From the NCBI RefSeq assembly GCF_014805685.1, contig NC_060911.1, positions 10,585,212 through 10,649,211 on the forward strand: 64,000 nucleotides of DNA, read 5' to 3'. Source of the DNA: Silurus meridionalis. Lineage: Eukaryota; Chordata; Actinopteri; Siluriformes; Siluridae. Both the position numbers and the translations under genes were made by a program. A model generated the notes under the pieces. That model ran no database searches. It was not told the DNA's origin and saw only the letters and a list, made by a program, of their open reading frames with translations. Numbering within the stretch: position 1 is the first letter of the stretch; each line of letters begins with the position of its first letter. Below are positions 22,179-36,477 of the stretch, in pieces.

Positions 22179-24909
22179 TAGTTCTATACACATCAGATCA
22201 CATCCTGCTTTGTTCATCAGCAGTCACATCATCAATAAGCACTAGTAACTCAGTTCCATTCACAGCCATGTCCAAGCTGTAACACTGCCTCCACCTTATT
22301 AGATTATTAATTTGATATGGTATGCTTTGGATCATGAACCCATCCTCAACAACTCCACATTTTAAGGCTGTTTTCTCATATTTCTAAATGTAACCTCTGG
22401 CTTGCATCTTTTAAACTTTAATGATGATACGCCTACTCACTTGATCTAGATCTTTGCTAGATGTTCTGAAGGTTTATTTTCCTCACCAAGAAAATGATTC
22501 TCCCATCCTACCTCTTTAGTTGTTTTTTTTCCTTCACGTCATCACTCCTTTTTTTTTTTTTTTTTTAAGAATATATCAGATTGTTGATTTGGCTACGCCT
22601 AAAGTTTCTGCTATATCTCTGATAAATCAGTTTTGTGTTTCAAGACTAACGATTGCCTTTTTCAGACTGACACATCTTTGGACTGCATACTGTATATCCC
22701 TATAAATGACCACCATAGAAATAAGAATGAACTGCTATAAAATAAGGAGGAAACGGGTCACACAGAACTTGGCAAACTATGTCTCTTACAGACCTCAATT
22801 TGAAAATTGACTTTGTTGAAGGTTTGTCTGCACAAGAAAATGAGCTGATTCTCACCAGCACTAACCCAGGTTTTATAAAACTACAGCTACATGTGTAAAT
22901 CCATGTAAATACCCTGATGGACAGGTAAGGTTTAGGTCCTTACCATCACATAGACTTAATTATGTATAGTGAATATAATGTCCATTCATAGTTCTGAACT
23001 ATGTGGAGTGATAAACATATACATGTTTTTTTTTTATGTTCTCCTTGTTAAAAGGTGATTCAAATGTAATTAGAATCTAATGAAAAAAAAAAAAAACAAG
23101 CAGCTTTTGTGTGATGAGGTATTTCACCTGTATACTGGACTTCATATCCAGAAGTACTGCACAGAACTGTCAGTCATCACATTATCTGTATATATATATA
23201 TATCTGTGTATATATATCTGTATATTGCACTACCATGAATTTACACTTTATGTGCATTACTGATCTGTCATATAATCTGAATCCTTATTTAATACTCATA
23301 CTGTCTATATCGTCTCACATTGTCTGTATTGTCTTGTATAGTCCAAGCTAAATGTAGTTCATGAATATAGTTTTTATTTATGTCTGTACTTTGGGAGTCA
23401 CTAACAGCTGGAACCAAAATCCTTGTGTGTGTCAACACACTTGACCAATAAACCTGATTCTGATTCTGATGGAAACCCAGTAGTAGTAATAACTGATGAG
23501 ACAAGCATTCATTTAGTCCAATTCAACACTTGTAAGCACATAATAGATTTATTTCATTAATGTGAAGATGATAAAAATGTCCCCTTCTATCCAAATAGTT
23601 TTAACAAAGAATAATACATAACACAAAAACAATAAAAACCTCAAGTTTGAACTCAATATGTCTCAGTCGCAGGACAATTTCAAGCGTGAGCTGAAATTAA
23701 GTTCTCTAAACTACACAAGCAAGGAAAAGTACAAAGTAAAACACAATGATAGAACAAAGCTTTGCAAAGGCAATGTTAATAGCATTCTGAATATATGCAC
23801 AGAAAACATTTCCTCTTTCAGACCCCCAAAAAAAAAAAAAAAAACACACGCTTGACATGCTTCTATGTAACAGCTGCGAAACTTGAACATAAAATCGATA
23901 TAATTAATAAATATTGCTGAGGATACGTCCTAGTAAGCCTACACCCTAATATTATATGTCATTGGATCTGTCAGATATATAATGAGAATGGAATTTATAA
24001 ATCTTTCGGAAATATCCTCTCAAATATCAAAGAAATGCCACTGCACCAAAACACACGTGAAAAGCATATTGCAGACATTAGACCAGGTTTGATATAAAAT
24101 TAGTGCAATTTCTAGAGCAATCAGCACATTCACTCATGCGTTCTAAGGAGGCTATTTCCCTGCACACACCGCATACAAGATAGCTTACACTCAAAAAAAT
24201 AAAATAAATCGTACTAAAATTTTATACTACTGCAATATTACTCCGACTTCAGCTTCCAAAAGTTCATTTGTGCAACAGCGATAAAGATAATTGAATGATT
24301 TTTGCTTAATAAAATTTCCCGGACAAATGGAAATACAGTACAGAGACTAGCGAACTACCGAATAAGGTGCATTTAAGACGCATAGTCTGTTTTTAAAACG
24401 AGTAATGCTTGGATCAATGCGAAGATGATGAGAGCATTTTCTAATAGTCAAAACAAGCTTTGGTCAAGACGCGGTGCGGTTCCTTTTAAACGCTTTATTT
24501 AATAAAGGGGTGACGCAAAACAGAAAAAAAAAAATAGATTGTATGATAAAAACGGAAAACAATTTGTCTGTGCAAAACAAAGAGCAGCAGCTCGAATGTT
24601 TACGGAAAAAAAGCTTATTCGATGATTCAATCCTGTTTGCTTGCGTGCTCCCAAAATAAACAGTTGTATTTCATATATTCATCTATTATATGCCTGTTTA
24701 TCTTGTGGCACTAAAGAGACTAAAGTGTAAAACTACCTTAACTGACAAAACTATCCCTTTCATGGATAAATCAAACATAAACAAGATGCGGCTTTAGGAT
24801 TTCATCCTTTACAACCTTTTATATGATTTATAGAAGTGATGGCACGTTCTCCAGACTCGTCAATAATGACTTCAGCATATTGCTATGTAAATAAAGTGAT
24901 TTATTCTGT
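22174..24909. other. Intergenic / tasp1 3' flank
   Basis: Apart from the LINE tail at 23090-23470 there is nothing clear. 23470-24909 is AT-rich with poly-A runs and short frames only. Part of it is probably the tasp1 3' UTR, whose end I cannot place. Confidence 0.5.
23090..23470 (+). mobile_element. LINE 3' UTR copy with ATTCTG tail
   Basis: Ends TTGACCAATAAACCTGATTC followed by TGATTCTGATGG, the tandem-tail style of L2-type fish LINEs. Body includes TATATTGCACTACC and TTTGGGAGTCACTAACAGCT. Noncoding. Confidence 0.6.
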
Positions 24910-25002
24910 TCAGTCACGCATACCCCCAAGTCGACACACTCCACCTTCAATCGCCAGCGACTGTCCTGCCACAGCCCCGGGAGGCAGTCTGGATATATGA
25001 GC
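24910..25002 (-). CDS. tasp1: tasp1 last coding exon
   Basis: Acceptor TCTGTCCAG, then AHISRLPPGAVAGQSVAIEG to GMRD and stop TGA at 24912-24910. An AATAAA on the same strand lies only about 10 bases past the stop, so the true polyadenylation site is probably further left. Confidence 0.95.
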   Translation of the reverse strand, partial: AHISRLPPGAVAGQSLAIEGGVCRLGGMRD

Positions 25003-28000
25003 CTGGACAGAAATAAAGAATTTTCTTTAGTTAGTGTTCACTTCTATCAGTAATCTATTTAATTATATTACAAAAGTAGCTTCCAAAACAAGTTTCTATC
25101 AAATGATTTATTCTGAGAAGATTGTTACAAGCGATTTCTGTTACAAGACACAATTTGTAAAGTTGAATTCATCGTGGATGTAAGTCCAGGAAAAGACATT
25201 TCACACGATCATATTCTTTATCCTAAGAAATTTACCAGGCAATGGAGGAAAATTCTGCAGAATGTTTTGATGCGAATGGATTTGATCATTTGGATGGTGA
25301 ACAGTGATAGCTGATAGGGGATATGGTTAAGTTTCTGTTACTGGTCGGAAAGTCCGGGGTTCACCCCCAGTATGCCCAAGCTTCCACTCTAAAGCCCTTG
25401 AGCAACATCAGGCAATTAAAAATAGTCGATGTTGATTAGAGTATTAAAAACTTGAAATGTATTAATTTAAGGTACATTTAGAACAGATTGTGCGATTAGG
25501 TCGCGATTAAATATTTCAATCAATTGTCAGCCCTAATTAAAATAATAACTATATTATATAGTGCCTTAAGGGTGTTTTTAAGTGGGATTAACAAAGCTTG
25601 AAACAAAGTAAATATGCCTCCATTAAAAAAGGGTTAGAATTAAGTACAATTTAAAATAATTATTAACTTTTTAAATTACATAAAAAAAAGAAAAAAAATT
25701 TAATTAATCAATTAAATACTACATTCAAAACTCTTTTTTAGAAGAGACTTCAACACACTAAAAGACTTCTCTAAGTTCCACAATTTTGGAGTATAAGAAG
25801 GCACGTTGAACATTAAGACTGAGAGTTAGATAAAAGAGCAGTGATGTAGAAGCGAAGATCACGTACTCAGCCGAGGAGCGAAGCCAAGCAAAGCATCGCG
25901 TGATTTTTAGTTCAGACACTGACAGGATGTGGTTCCAAGGAACGGTCACTTGTGCAGTATTAATAGTGCCCTAAACAGTAATGATATATAATTAATAATA
26001 ATCATCAATGTGGCAAAAGTACCCACACATGTGATGACTAAATAAGCTATTATTGATTTAGCAGCACTTTACAGGGTTAGGGAGTAGCTAAGTGGTTAAA
26101 GCCGTCGACTATGGATCCAAAAGTCGTGAGTTCAACTCCCAATCACACCAACCTGCCGTTCCTGGGCCCCTGAGCAAGGCCCTTAATTAAACGCTGTTTA
26201 ATTGTATGAATGCAAAAAATGTATGTCACTCTGGATTAGGGTGTCTGCCAAATACCATAAATGTAAGAAATAAATAGTCCTTTGGCGTTCACAATGAAGA
26301 GCTCAGAAAAAAGCCTAGTTCACACAATTTTCTCTAAATCTATCTTTATAGATTGGTTTAGCTCTCGCCAAGGTGAAATCTTAATAAGCTTTAAGATCTT
26401 AAGCTTAACGATTGAACTTTGAATCAGAAGGTCATGAGTTCAACTCCCAGCCCCACAGCCAGGCCCTTGAGCAATGCCATTAATCCTCAGCTGATTCCTT
26501 GTATTAATAAGACAACTGCGAGTCATTCTGGCTCAGGGTGTCTGACAAATGCCATTAAAGTTGTTAGGAAGAACCGCAAAAGTGTGTTAAAGAGGTGTCC
26601 ACATTTTTTTTGGGCTAGGTAGTGCAATGTTCTACACTGCGCAAGCACACATTCACTGTTAACATATTTAATAATGAATGTATTCATGATTTGTGATGAC
26701 TTGTATCTATAAAACTTTCTTTCAGCTTCTCCCATTAGGGGGCGCCACAGCGGATCATCCGTATTCGTGATCCGCATGTTTGATTTGGCATGTTTTTATG
26801 CCGGATGGCCTTCCTAACGCAACCCCTTCCCATTTATCCGGGCTTGGGACCGCCACAAAAACTACACTGGCTTGTGCAACCCTAATGGCTGGGGTAGGTT
26901 CCCTGACCGGGAATCGAATATGATAAATATGATATATGATAAATAAATAATTCCAAAAAAAGACACCGTAAAATAAAAATAAAAACAGAATGCAATGATT
27001 TGCAAACAATACAAATCCATATTCTATTTACAATAAAACATAAAAATACATCAAATGTTTAAACTAAGACTACACAGTATTTCACAAAAGTGAGTACACC
27101 CCTTATATTCCAGCAACCATTTTATATTAATAATAATATTAAATGTTTCATATTATTTTCTCAAGGGACAATACTATAAAATTAAACTTATATATTTAAT
27201 AATAATAATTTTATAATTAATAATATATTTTTGAGTAGTCAATGTGCAGCGTGTATATCAGAATAGATTTAATTTCCTATGAAATTAACTCAACTTGGCT
27301 CCAAAGTGTGAATATTGTGTGTGAGCACTGTTGTTATCCAGCACTGCCTTAATCCTCCTGGGTATGAAATTCACCAGAGCTACACAGGATGTTGCTGGGA
27401 TCCTCTTCCACTCCTCCATAATGACATCACGGAGCTGCTGGGTGTTAAACACATGGCACTTTTTCCATCTTCCTCTTGGAGATGCTTCCTAGGTGATCAA
27501 TAGGGTTCAGGTCTGAAAACATACTTGCATACTTGCTGTTCGGCCCTGTTTCTGAAAAGCATCATGTTCAGCTTCAGAATCTCAAAGTACATCTTGGAAT
27601 CCATATTCCTTTAATGGACCACAGCTCCTCATACCAGCAGCACTCATGCAGCCCCAGACCCCGATGCTACCACCACCATGCTTGACTGTAGGCAAGACAC
27701 AATTGTCTTGTTTCTCCTCACCAGGGCATCACCACACATGCTGGACACCATCTGATCCAAACAAGTTTATTTTAGTCTCATCAGACCAGAGGACATGGTT
27801 GCAGTAATTCATGCTCTTGGACAGATTGTTCTTCAGCAAACTGTTTGTAGGTTTTCTTGTTAGCCAGCTTTAGTAGAGCGTCTTTAACACTGAATATCCA
27901 GTGGTCAGTACGAGAGAATTGTACTCAAAGCACCACATTTTGACTGCTCTAATACAAGATACACACATTAGTATGGTCCTGTAAAGCAGACAAAAACATG

Positions 28001-30275
28001 AACATGATGAATAGGACATGTGTCTTTGTTTGGTCACACGATGCACAGCTGTTATCACTGAGGGTGTACTCACTTTTCTTGCCAGTTATTTAGACAATAA
28101 TATGTGTATTTTTTGTTATTTTTAAAGAACAGTAAATATATACTGCTTTACAAGTTGCACATTGACTACTCTAAAATATATCCAAGTTTAATTTCTATAG
28201 TGGGGGTGGTAGCTCAGTGCTCTGGGTTACTGATTGGAAGATCAGGGGTTCAAGCCCCGGTATCGCCAAGCTGCCATTATTGGGCCCTTGAGCAGGGCCC
28301 TTAACACTTTGTGCTCCAGGGGTGATGTTTTGTCTTTGACCACAGGTTCTAAACAAACTGGGATATGCGAAGAGAAGAATTTCACCGTGCTGTAATGTAT
28401 ATGTGACAAATAAGGGGTATTCTATTATATTGTTCCCTGAGAAGATACACTACAATAGAAATGTAAAGGGTTCATAACTTTTGTGAGATAATGCAGTCGT
28501 CCCTCGATTTATCACGGTTAGAATCTCGCGGTCCCAGTTTATCGCGATTTTCATTTTGGCACATAACTATTTAGCAAATGGTCCCGAGTTATTGCGCAAT
28601 ATCTAAACTTATGGTAAATTGTTTTTAGTTTTATGTTGAAAAAAACACGGATGTGGCAGATTTGATAGGAATAGAGCTGGTTTAGGAACTTTTTGTTGTT
28701 GTTTGGCTGCGAAAGAAGAAGAAAAATGTCTCTTTCTAAACCAAAAAGAAAAGTGGATGAGGAGCGCATTCATGTTTTGATTAAATGTTAAAATTGCCCT
28801 CGAATGAGCAATGTCACTCACAGCAATGGCCCCCAGCCAAATTGAGTTTGAGACCCCTGCTTTAGATCAAGGCATCATCTGCACCTTTAAGGCGCTGTAT
28901 ACGAGAAAATCAATGCAGCACCTCTTCGAGGCCATGACACAAATTTTTCACTGAAGGAGTTTTGGTGTAAATTCTTAATCTAAAGGTTTTAAGTCATTCA
29001 AAAGGTTCTGCAGGAAATGAGACTTCAGACGACCTCTAACAAGAAGATATGCCAGACTCTGTTTAATCTCTTGAATCCCCTAAGGCAATGTGGAACAACT
29101 TTAAATTTCTACTGTACATATTGTGTATATTTTTTTGTATTGTACCAAGTGTAAATACTGTACATATTATTTTTGCACCTATATTTTGTCTTTTACAAAT
29201 AAAACCTATTGTACTGTACATATTGATATTTGATTTAATCCCAAAAGAAGTAGGTAAGAAAAAAATACAGTAAGAAACAAAACTGATAAGAAAGGCAAAA
29301 GAATTTAAAGAATGCAAACAAAATAATTTGATGTGCGATCCAAATGAAAAGAAACAAAGCACTTCCTTATTTGGTACTGTATGTACCAGAAGAAATGAGT
29401 AGCATTACAAGAAACCCTAGGATTCCGCTTATTTATTGGTTGTAGTAATCCTACAGTAGTCCTCTGACATTAAAAAAAGGGTGGAGTTAAAGACATGGGT
29501 CACAAGATTTAGGCAATGAAAATAAAGAATGCAGTGAGGTGTAGCTTTAACTCGGCCCCTTTTTTGTCATCATAAGACACTTCAACCAATAAACAAGCAG
29601 AGAAACTACGTATAGGCTACGCTACAGTACAGTACTGTACAGTACTCACTATAAATGTGATATTTCTACAAATTTACAAAAAAATTCATCTTGCTATATT
29701 CTTGCAAATATTTTCTGTGTGTGTTTAAAGAATTTGGGAGGACGATTCATAGCTTAAACAATTTTTTTTTTTTAAAGCATTTTTGGGGTGGCATCTATTT
29801 ATCGTGGAAATTCGTTTTTGGCAAGTAACTACCAAGGGACGGCTGTACATACCAATTTAAGGAAAAAAACTACAAGGTCATTTGGAATTTGATGGCTGCA
29901 ACACATTTCAAAAAAGTTGGGACAGGGCCATGTTTAACACTGTGTAGAATCATGTCTTGATGCAGTCCAGCCTCCACCTTAAACCAGTCTGTCGTTCCTA
30001 CTGCTCACACTGTCCTCATACATGTCCTGCACCACCCTCACATACTTCTCTGACACACCAGACTTCCTCATACAATACCACAACTCCTCTTTCCACCCTT
30101 TTGTACGCTTTCTCTAAATCCACAAACACACAATGCAACTCCTTCTGACCTTCTCTACCGGTATGTCATATGGTCCAACTGACTTTCCACTCTTCATCCT
30201 CTTAATCTCTGCTCTCACTTCCTCCTTACTAATCCTATCCAATTCCTGCTTCACCATCTCCACACCATCCAACCT

Positions 30276-30306
<31 letters not shown>

Positions 30307-33300
30307 CCTCATTCATCAGCTGCTTAAAATATTCCCTCTATCTTCTCAACACACTCTCCTCACTAGTCAACACATTTCCGTCTCCATCCTTTATTGCTCT
30401 AACCTGCAGCACATCCTTCCCTGCTCGGTCTCTCTGCCTGGCCAATCGCTACAAATCCTTTTCTCCTTCCTTAGTGTCCAACCTCTCATACAGCTCCTCA
30501 TATGCCTTTTCCTTGGCTTTGCCACATCTCTCTTCACCTGCTGCCACATCTCCTTGTACTCCTGCCTACTTTTCTCATCACTCTGTCGATCCCAATTCTG
30601 TTTTGCCAACCTCTTTCTCCTTATGCTCTCCTGCACTTCCTCATTCCACCTTTACATCTCTTTGTCTTCCTTTCTTTTTCCAGATGTCACACCAAGTACT
30701 TTTCTAGCTGTCTCCCTGATCACTTCTGCAGTAGTTCCCCAATCATCCAGCACCTCTTCACCACCACCGAGCCCCTGTCTGACCTCTTCCCTGAATCTCA
30801 CACTACAGTCTTCCTGCTTCAGTTTCCACCATTATGTCTATTTTTATGATTACAATAAATTGAAGGACTCTAGTATTCTGTGATACTCTGTTTGGTTGTT
30901 TGTGATATCCTTACCCTAGCTTTCCTGTCATTTGCAGACATGTACCCCACACACATGCTCTCTGTAGTATGAGTCCACAGAAACTCCACTGTATGTTGGG
31001 GGCAGAAAAAGAGAGTTAATCATTTGTATATAATTAATATAACATCAGTACAATACCCAGACTCCACTTCTGCGTTTTCTATAGCAGTATCTGTCCTTGT
31101 AGCTATTTATTGTTCCAAAGAATCCTGAGCTTGAATTTAAAATTGTAAGTAATTTTTACTTGTTTTCTCGTTGTTCCAGAAATACTGGAAAAACCCAGAA
31201 AAAAACAGTGCAAAGGAAAAGCGAGATATAAGAAAGAGCAATATGCAAAACACTCATTCTGAAAATTTGAAAACAGTGCACTCACAGAAGGCCTGGATTT
31301 TTTATGAGTTAAGAATTGGCATTGCTGAAATGTATAATTGCTGAAAATATTGTGTCATTGAAGTGCAGGTGCTGTGTTAGGAGGACAGAATATACCCAGT
31401 AAGGCCGGCAAGTTTCCAGAGCTGTGGTCCTCGCCGCATCTACAGCATCTCAGAACGATAATGCCACCCAGAACACCATCCTCACTTGCCAGAAATGGTG
31501 AGTCTGAAAAATAATTCATAGACATAAATACAGGTGTTCCCCAACTTATGATGAAGATGCGTTTCGATGACCTCGTCATAACTTGAAAATGTCGTGAGTG
31601 GAAACCTGGCCTAGCTTACCCAGGAGTCTTAAAGAATGGTTTATACAGTAGTACAGTCATCCCCCGCTTTACCGCGGTTCAAATCTCGTGCCCTGGTTTA
31701 TCGCGGAAAATTGCATTTGCCACATAACTAATTTGTTTAGCTGATTTTCCCGGTTTCTCCCGGATAAAAAAAAAACTTCTAGGGAATTGTTTTTATGGAG
31801 TTTTATGTTGAAATAATGAAATGTATTAATACAAATATAATTATAAATTATAAAATCAGGTAAAATGTTAATACAGTACTGTATACATAAAATAGCATTA
31901 ATGGGGTGGCACCTTCTTCTATTCGTGCTGGATCTCCTCAATGGTGTCAAAAGGACAACCTTTGAGCTATTACTTCAAATTTAAAAGGAGGGTGAAGTCT
32001 GCAGGAACCAAATCTTGCGAGTAGGGTGAAAGTGAGATCATATGGATTGTTCTCCGACGATCATCATGCACAAGTTGCCGAATGGTTTCGACATTTTCCT
32101 GATCTCTCTTGGTGTTCCAGTGATGTTCTCCAGCTCTTAAACACGCGTGGCACTCAAAACACATTGAACAAATAAGTAATAGAACTCATGGAGGTTTTCA
32201 AAGTATTCTGACTCGCTTTCACATGCAGCCTCACATATATGAAAAGAAGCAAGGTTCTCACCAATAAACTTATTTTGCATAGCCTCCAGAAGAGCCTGAT
32301 GAGCATTGTCAGCCTGCATAGCTGTGGAGCACTCTCGAGCCAGCATAGTGCGCATCAGATGCTCTCCACATCCTGTGACAATCCGCAAAAATATATATTT
32401 TATTTCTGCATTCTTTCGCTTTTATAATAGGACAAATATTTCACGAGGTTGTGTTTATACCTGAGGTACTCACGGCTGTAGAATAAGGTCTCGCATCATG
32501 AGCATTTTCAGCCCAACAGCCACACCCATACTGAGCAGCCTAATAAAGAAAAAAGAGTAAGAAACTCTAAAGGCACAGCTTTTACTCTTGCATATCAGCC
32601 CTCACATAAAGAAAAGAGAAAAATTATTCCATATCAGGAGAAACAGCAGCTCTTACCTGGCCTACCCGCCCTGGGTGTTTCATAGCTAAACCTCCACTAG
32701 AGACAGCCGCTGCAACATTCCCTTGCTGGTCCACAACAACAGCTCCAACCGTATCCAGGGACGAAGGCTCCTCTAAATCCACCATTTCATTCACCTGATA
32801 GACATAAGACTAAGACTGTTTATGGTATCACGCAGACATCAAAAAGAAGCTGTGCATAGTCAAACAGTCTATGCTCAATTCTCATTCATTATTCAGAGAA
32901 TAACTTCAATTGCATACTATAAAGCAGGGGTCCACAAACCTTTTTCTGTGAGGGTCACAAAATGTTTCCTTTCTTTAATAGAGGGCCGGGTGGATCATTA
33001 ACAGAAAATTACATGGTCCGGAGTGACTATCAGTATTATTGTGGAGATTTTATGATGATTTTAAATGTATTTATTATTCCTCATAATACTAGACTTGTTT
33101 ATTATTTTCTTATGCACCGTACACACAAATGAGCATTACTTTTAATGAGATTATAGAACCTATTAAAAAAAAAAGGGAATTATTACTATCAATCACATTT
33201 TTCCATATTCATTGCTATTGAAATCGAAACATTTAATTACTTATGCATATGGTTGATGGGTGAATAAAACAAATAATTAGACCATGTTATAGGTCGAATT

Positions 33301-36300
33301 ATAGTGGATTTTACTGATAGCCAGGTTGGATTGTACTTGCTAATAACCAGATTAATCAACAGATATTTTTTTTAAATGGATACTGGATAAAAACCAAACA
33401 TAACATTAAATGTAAAATAGTACTAAACTTTATTATTAACAGTAATGAACAGTACTGAATTATGCAAATGTGCTAAATCAAATAAATATGAATATATTCA
33501 AAGAAAGTTTAAATTCATTAATAAATATATTGATATAATAGATAAATTATAAATAATTAAAATAATATAGCACTTTAAGAATGTTGATGAAGAAAAGCGA
33601 AGGTTGGAAGGAGTGGCATTGTGTGTTTGTGGATTTAGAGAAAGCGTACGACAGGGTGAAAAAAGAGGAGTTGTGGTATTGTATTGAGGAAGTCTGGTGT
33701 GGCAGAGAAGTATGTGATGGTGGTGCAGTACATGTTTGAGGACAGTGTGACAGCAGTGAACGACAGACTGGTTTAAGGTGGATGTGGGACTGCATCAAGG
33801 ATCGGCTCTGAGCCCTTTTTTGTTTGCAGTGGTGATGGACAGGTTGACGGATGAGGTCAGACAGGATTTTCCATGGACTATGATGTCTGCGGATGATATT
33901 GTGATTTGTGGTGAGAGTAGGGAGCAGGTTGAGAAGAGCCTGGAGAGGTGGAGGTACACGCTAGAGAGAAGGGGAATAAAAGTCAGTAGGAGTAAGACAG
34001 AGTACATGTGTGTGAATGAGAGGGAGGGCCGTGGAGTGGCGCGGTTGCAGAAAAGAGGTGGAGAAGGTGGAGGAGTTCAGGTATCTGTGGTCAACAGTGC
34101 AAAATAATGTAGAGTGTGTTTGAGAAGTGAAGAAAAGTGTGCAGGCAGGGTGGAGTGGGTGGAGAAGAGTGATAGCAGGAGTGATTTGTGATAGAAGAGT
34201 ATCTGTAAGAGTGAAAGCGATGTTGTATGGTTTAGAGACAGTCACATTGAGTAAAAGCCTGTAGCTGGAGGTAGCAGAGCTGAAGATGTTGAGGTTTTCG
34301 TTGGGAGTGATGAAGATGGACAGGTTTAGAAATAAGTTTATTAGAGGTACAGCGCATGTAGGATGTTTTGGAGACAAAGTGAGAAAGGCCCGATTGAGAT
34401 GGTTTAAACCTGTGCATAGGAACATAGGGGACATGAGTTATATTGGTAGAAGAATGCTGAGGATGGAGCCACCAGGAAGAAGGAAAAAAGGAAGGCCAAA
34501 AAGGAGGTTTATGGATGTGGTGAGGGAAGACATGTAGGTAGTTGGTTTGGAAGAGGCAGATGTAAAGGACAGAGGAGTGTGGAGACGGGTGATCAGCTGT
34601 GGCGACCCCTAATGGGAGCAGCCGAAAGAAGAAGAAGACTCTCTATAAAGCGCAGTCTCAGGTAGCATCAGTGATTCGCCTCTAGAGGCCACTCTCGTAA
34701 TGGGTGTAGACTGGAAGCCGAAAAAAATATCGGTATGGATTTTTGCTGAAAGCCGTTATCGGTAATTCCAACAATCAACAATCAGTGCCTCGACCTCTAT
34801 TAATAACGAGGAAAATTTTAGTTCAAGTTTTAGTTTGAGCCCACTATAGAGTGTATAATGCTAACAAAAATTTATATGCTGTGGACAGTATACAGTTGTC
34901 AAAGTTGAATGACTTATAATCACACAATCTGATGATACCCAATAGAGAATGAGCTTCATTAGGTGAAGCGAAGCTGGCAGAGTTAAACGTTGCAATTTTT
35001 ATTGGGAGGATTAGAAATTAGTTTATTAGAGGGACAGCGCATGTAGGACGTTTTGGAGACAAGGTGAGAGAGAAACGATTGAGATGGTTTGGACATGTGC
35101 AGAGGAGGAACATGGGGTATATCGGTAGGAGAATGCTGAGGATGGAGACACCAGGAAAGAGAAAAAGTGGAAGACCAAGGAGGAGGTTTATGGATGTGGT
35201 ACAGGAAGACATGCAAGTGTTTGGTTTAAAATAGGACAGAGTAGCGTGGAGACGGATAATCTGCAGAAGCAACTTCTAACAAGATCAGTCGAAAGAAGAA
35301 GAAGGTGGCCTAAATCTTAAGCCATTTCTAGAATTCCATAAAGCTGATTATTACATACATACATTCCATAAAGTTAATTATTACATACATGAAGGCTGAC
35401 CTTCATGAAAAAGCTTAAAAGAGACCGGACTGAGCTGATGGTCTATAGTAACTCAAATAAGTTTGAGTTAATAGAAATAATTACTATACTGTCTATAGTA
35501 ACTCTAATAAGCACTCAAAACTAAGATAATTAGAAAATCATTTTAAAAAACACAAAACTTTGAGGTGGATGGGCAAAAAGGTTTCATAAGGTTCCATTTA
35601 CGTCAGTCAAAAACAGGAATCTGGTGCTATCATGGACAAAGACTAGACAGAATGGTAGACAGAACTACAATCGGAAAATGACTACTACAGGAGACCACTA
35701 TATAATACTGATTTAAGAAATAGGTTTTTAATAGTTAACTCACAGTTCCACTTGATTGTCGCCGTCTCTTGAAGGAGTTATGCTCTGGTTCCATCTTCTC
35801 TGCCATTTCCATCTTTCGTTTATTCCTTTTGTAAGCTGAAAGACTAAATTCTGAAAATATTTAAAAGAAATGCGTCAATGTTTGACATTAGATGTTTTAT
35901 TCTCCAACACAGAACAAGTTTAGAACTTGCAGCACTATATATCTGGAGCCTACAGGTTCAAGCTTCACCAGCATGAAACCTATTATGGCAAAATGTACTT
36001 CTGCAACTCCCTACTTCACTGGCTTGCCTCATGTGCCATTCTTTTTTGCAGTGTAAGTCTAAAGGGTGATACCATTAGCACAATCTCATTTGACTAATCT
36101 CTCATGATTACTTGAATGTATACTACTGTATATGTAATATGATTTTTTTATGATTATTAAACTCACATACACAAAAAATGCCAGGGGTATAAAAGAAACT
36201 TAGCACAGTGTCACTGTGGCTATTGACTCCGTATCAGAAATAAAAAAAACGTGGCAACTTCCATTTCTACAAAAGTCTAGCATTATGGATTGTTTAGCGT

Positions 36301-36430
36301 TTTATGTCCAGCTTCAAAAAAATTTCTTAAAAGGGGAAAATCCTGATTCCAATTCCACATATCGAGGGAGTGAAAGAATGAAGGATGGAAGGAATGAAGG
36401 CATATCTTTAAGAAATTAAATATTAAATGT

Positions 36431-36477
<47 letters not shown>

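Larger units (their letters stand above)
26948..29945. mobile_element. Outer repeat split by nested Tc1, SINE and pogo elements
   Basis: The left piece (26990-27070: CAATGATTTGCAAACAATAC ... CAAATGTTTAAACT) and right piece (29846-29945: CCAATTTAAGGAAAAA ... AAAAAAGTTGGGACAGGGCC) belong to one dispersed fish repeat, as I recall its consensus, and are separated by 2.8 kb of younger insertions. I do not assign it to a named superfamily. Confidence 0.55.

Noticed and set aside
24893..24903. AATAAA on the minus strand right after the tasp1 stop
   Set aside because: It is about 10 bases past the stop, unusually close for a polyadenylation signal; not called as a terminator.
30474..30883. Overlapping plus-strand open frames rich in Ser, Leu and Pro
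   Set aside because: They are the antisense of the RTE-like LINE coding region on the minus strand.
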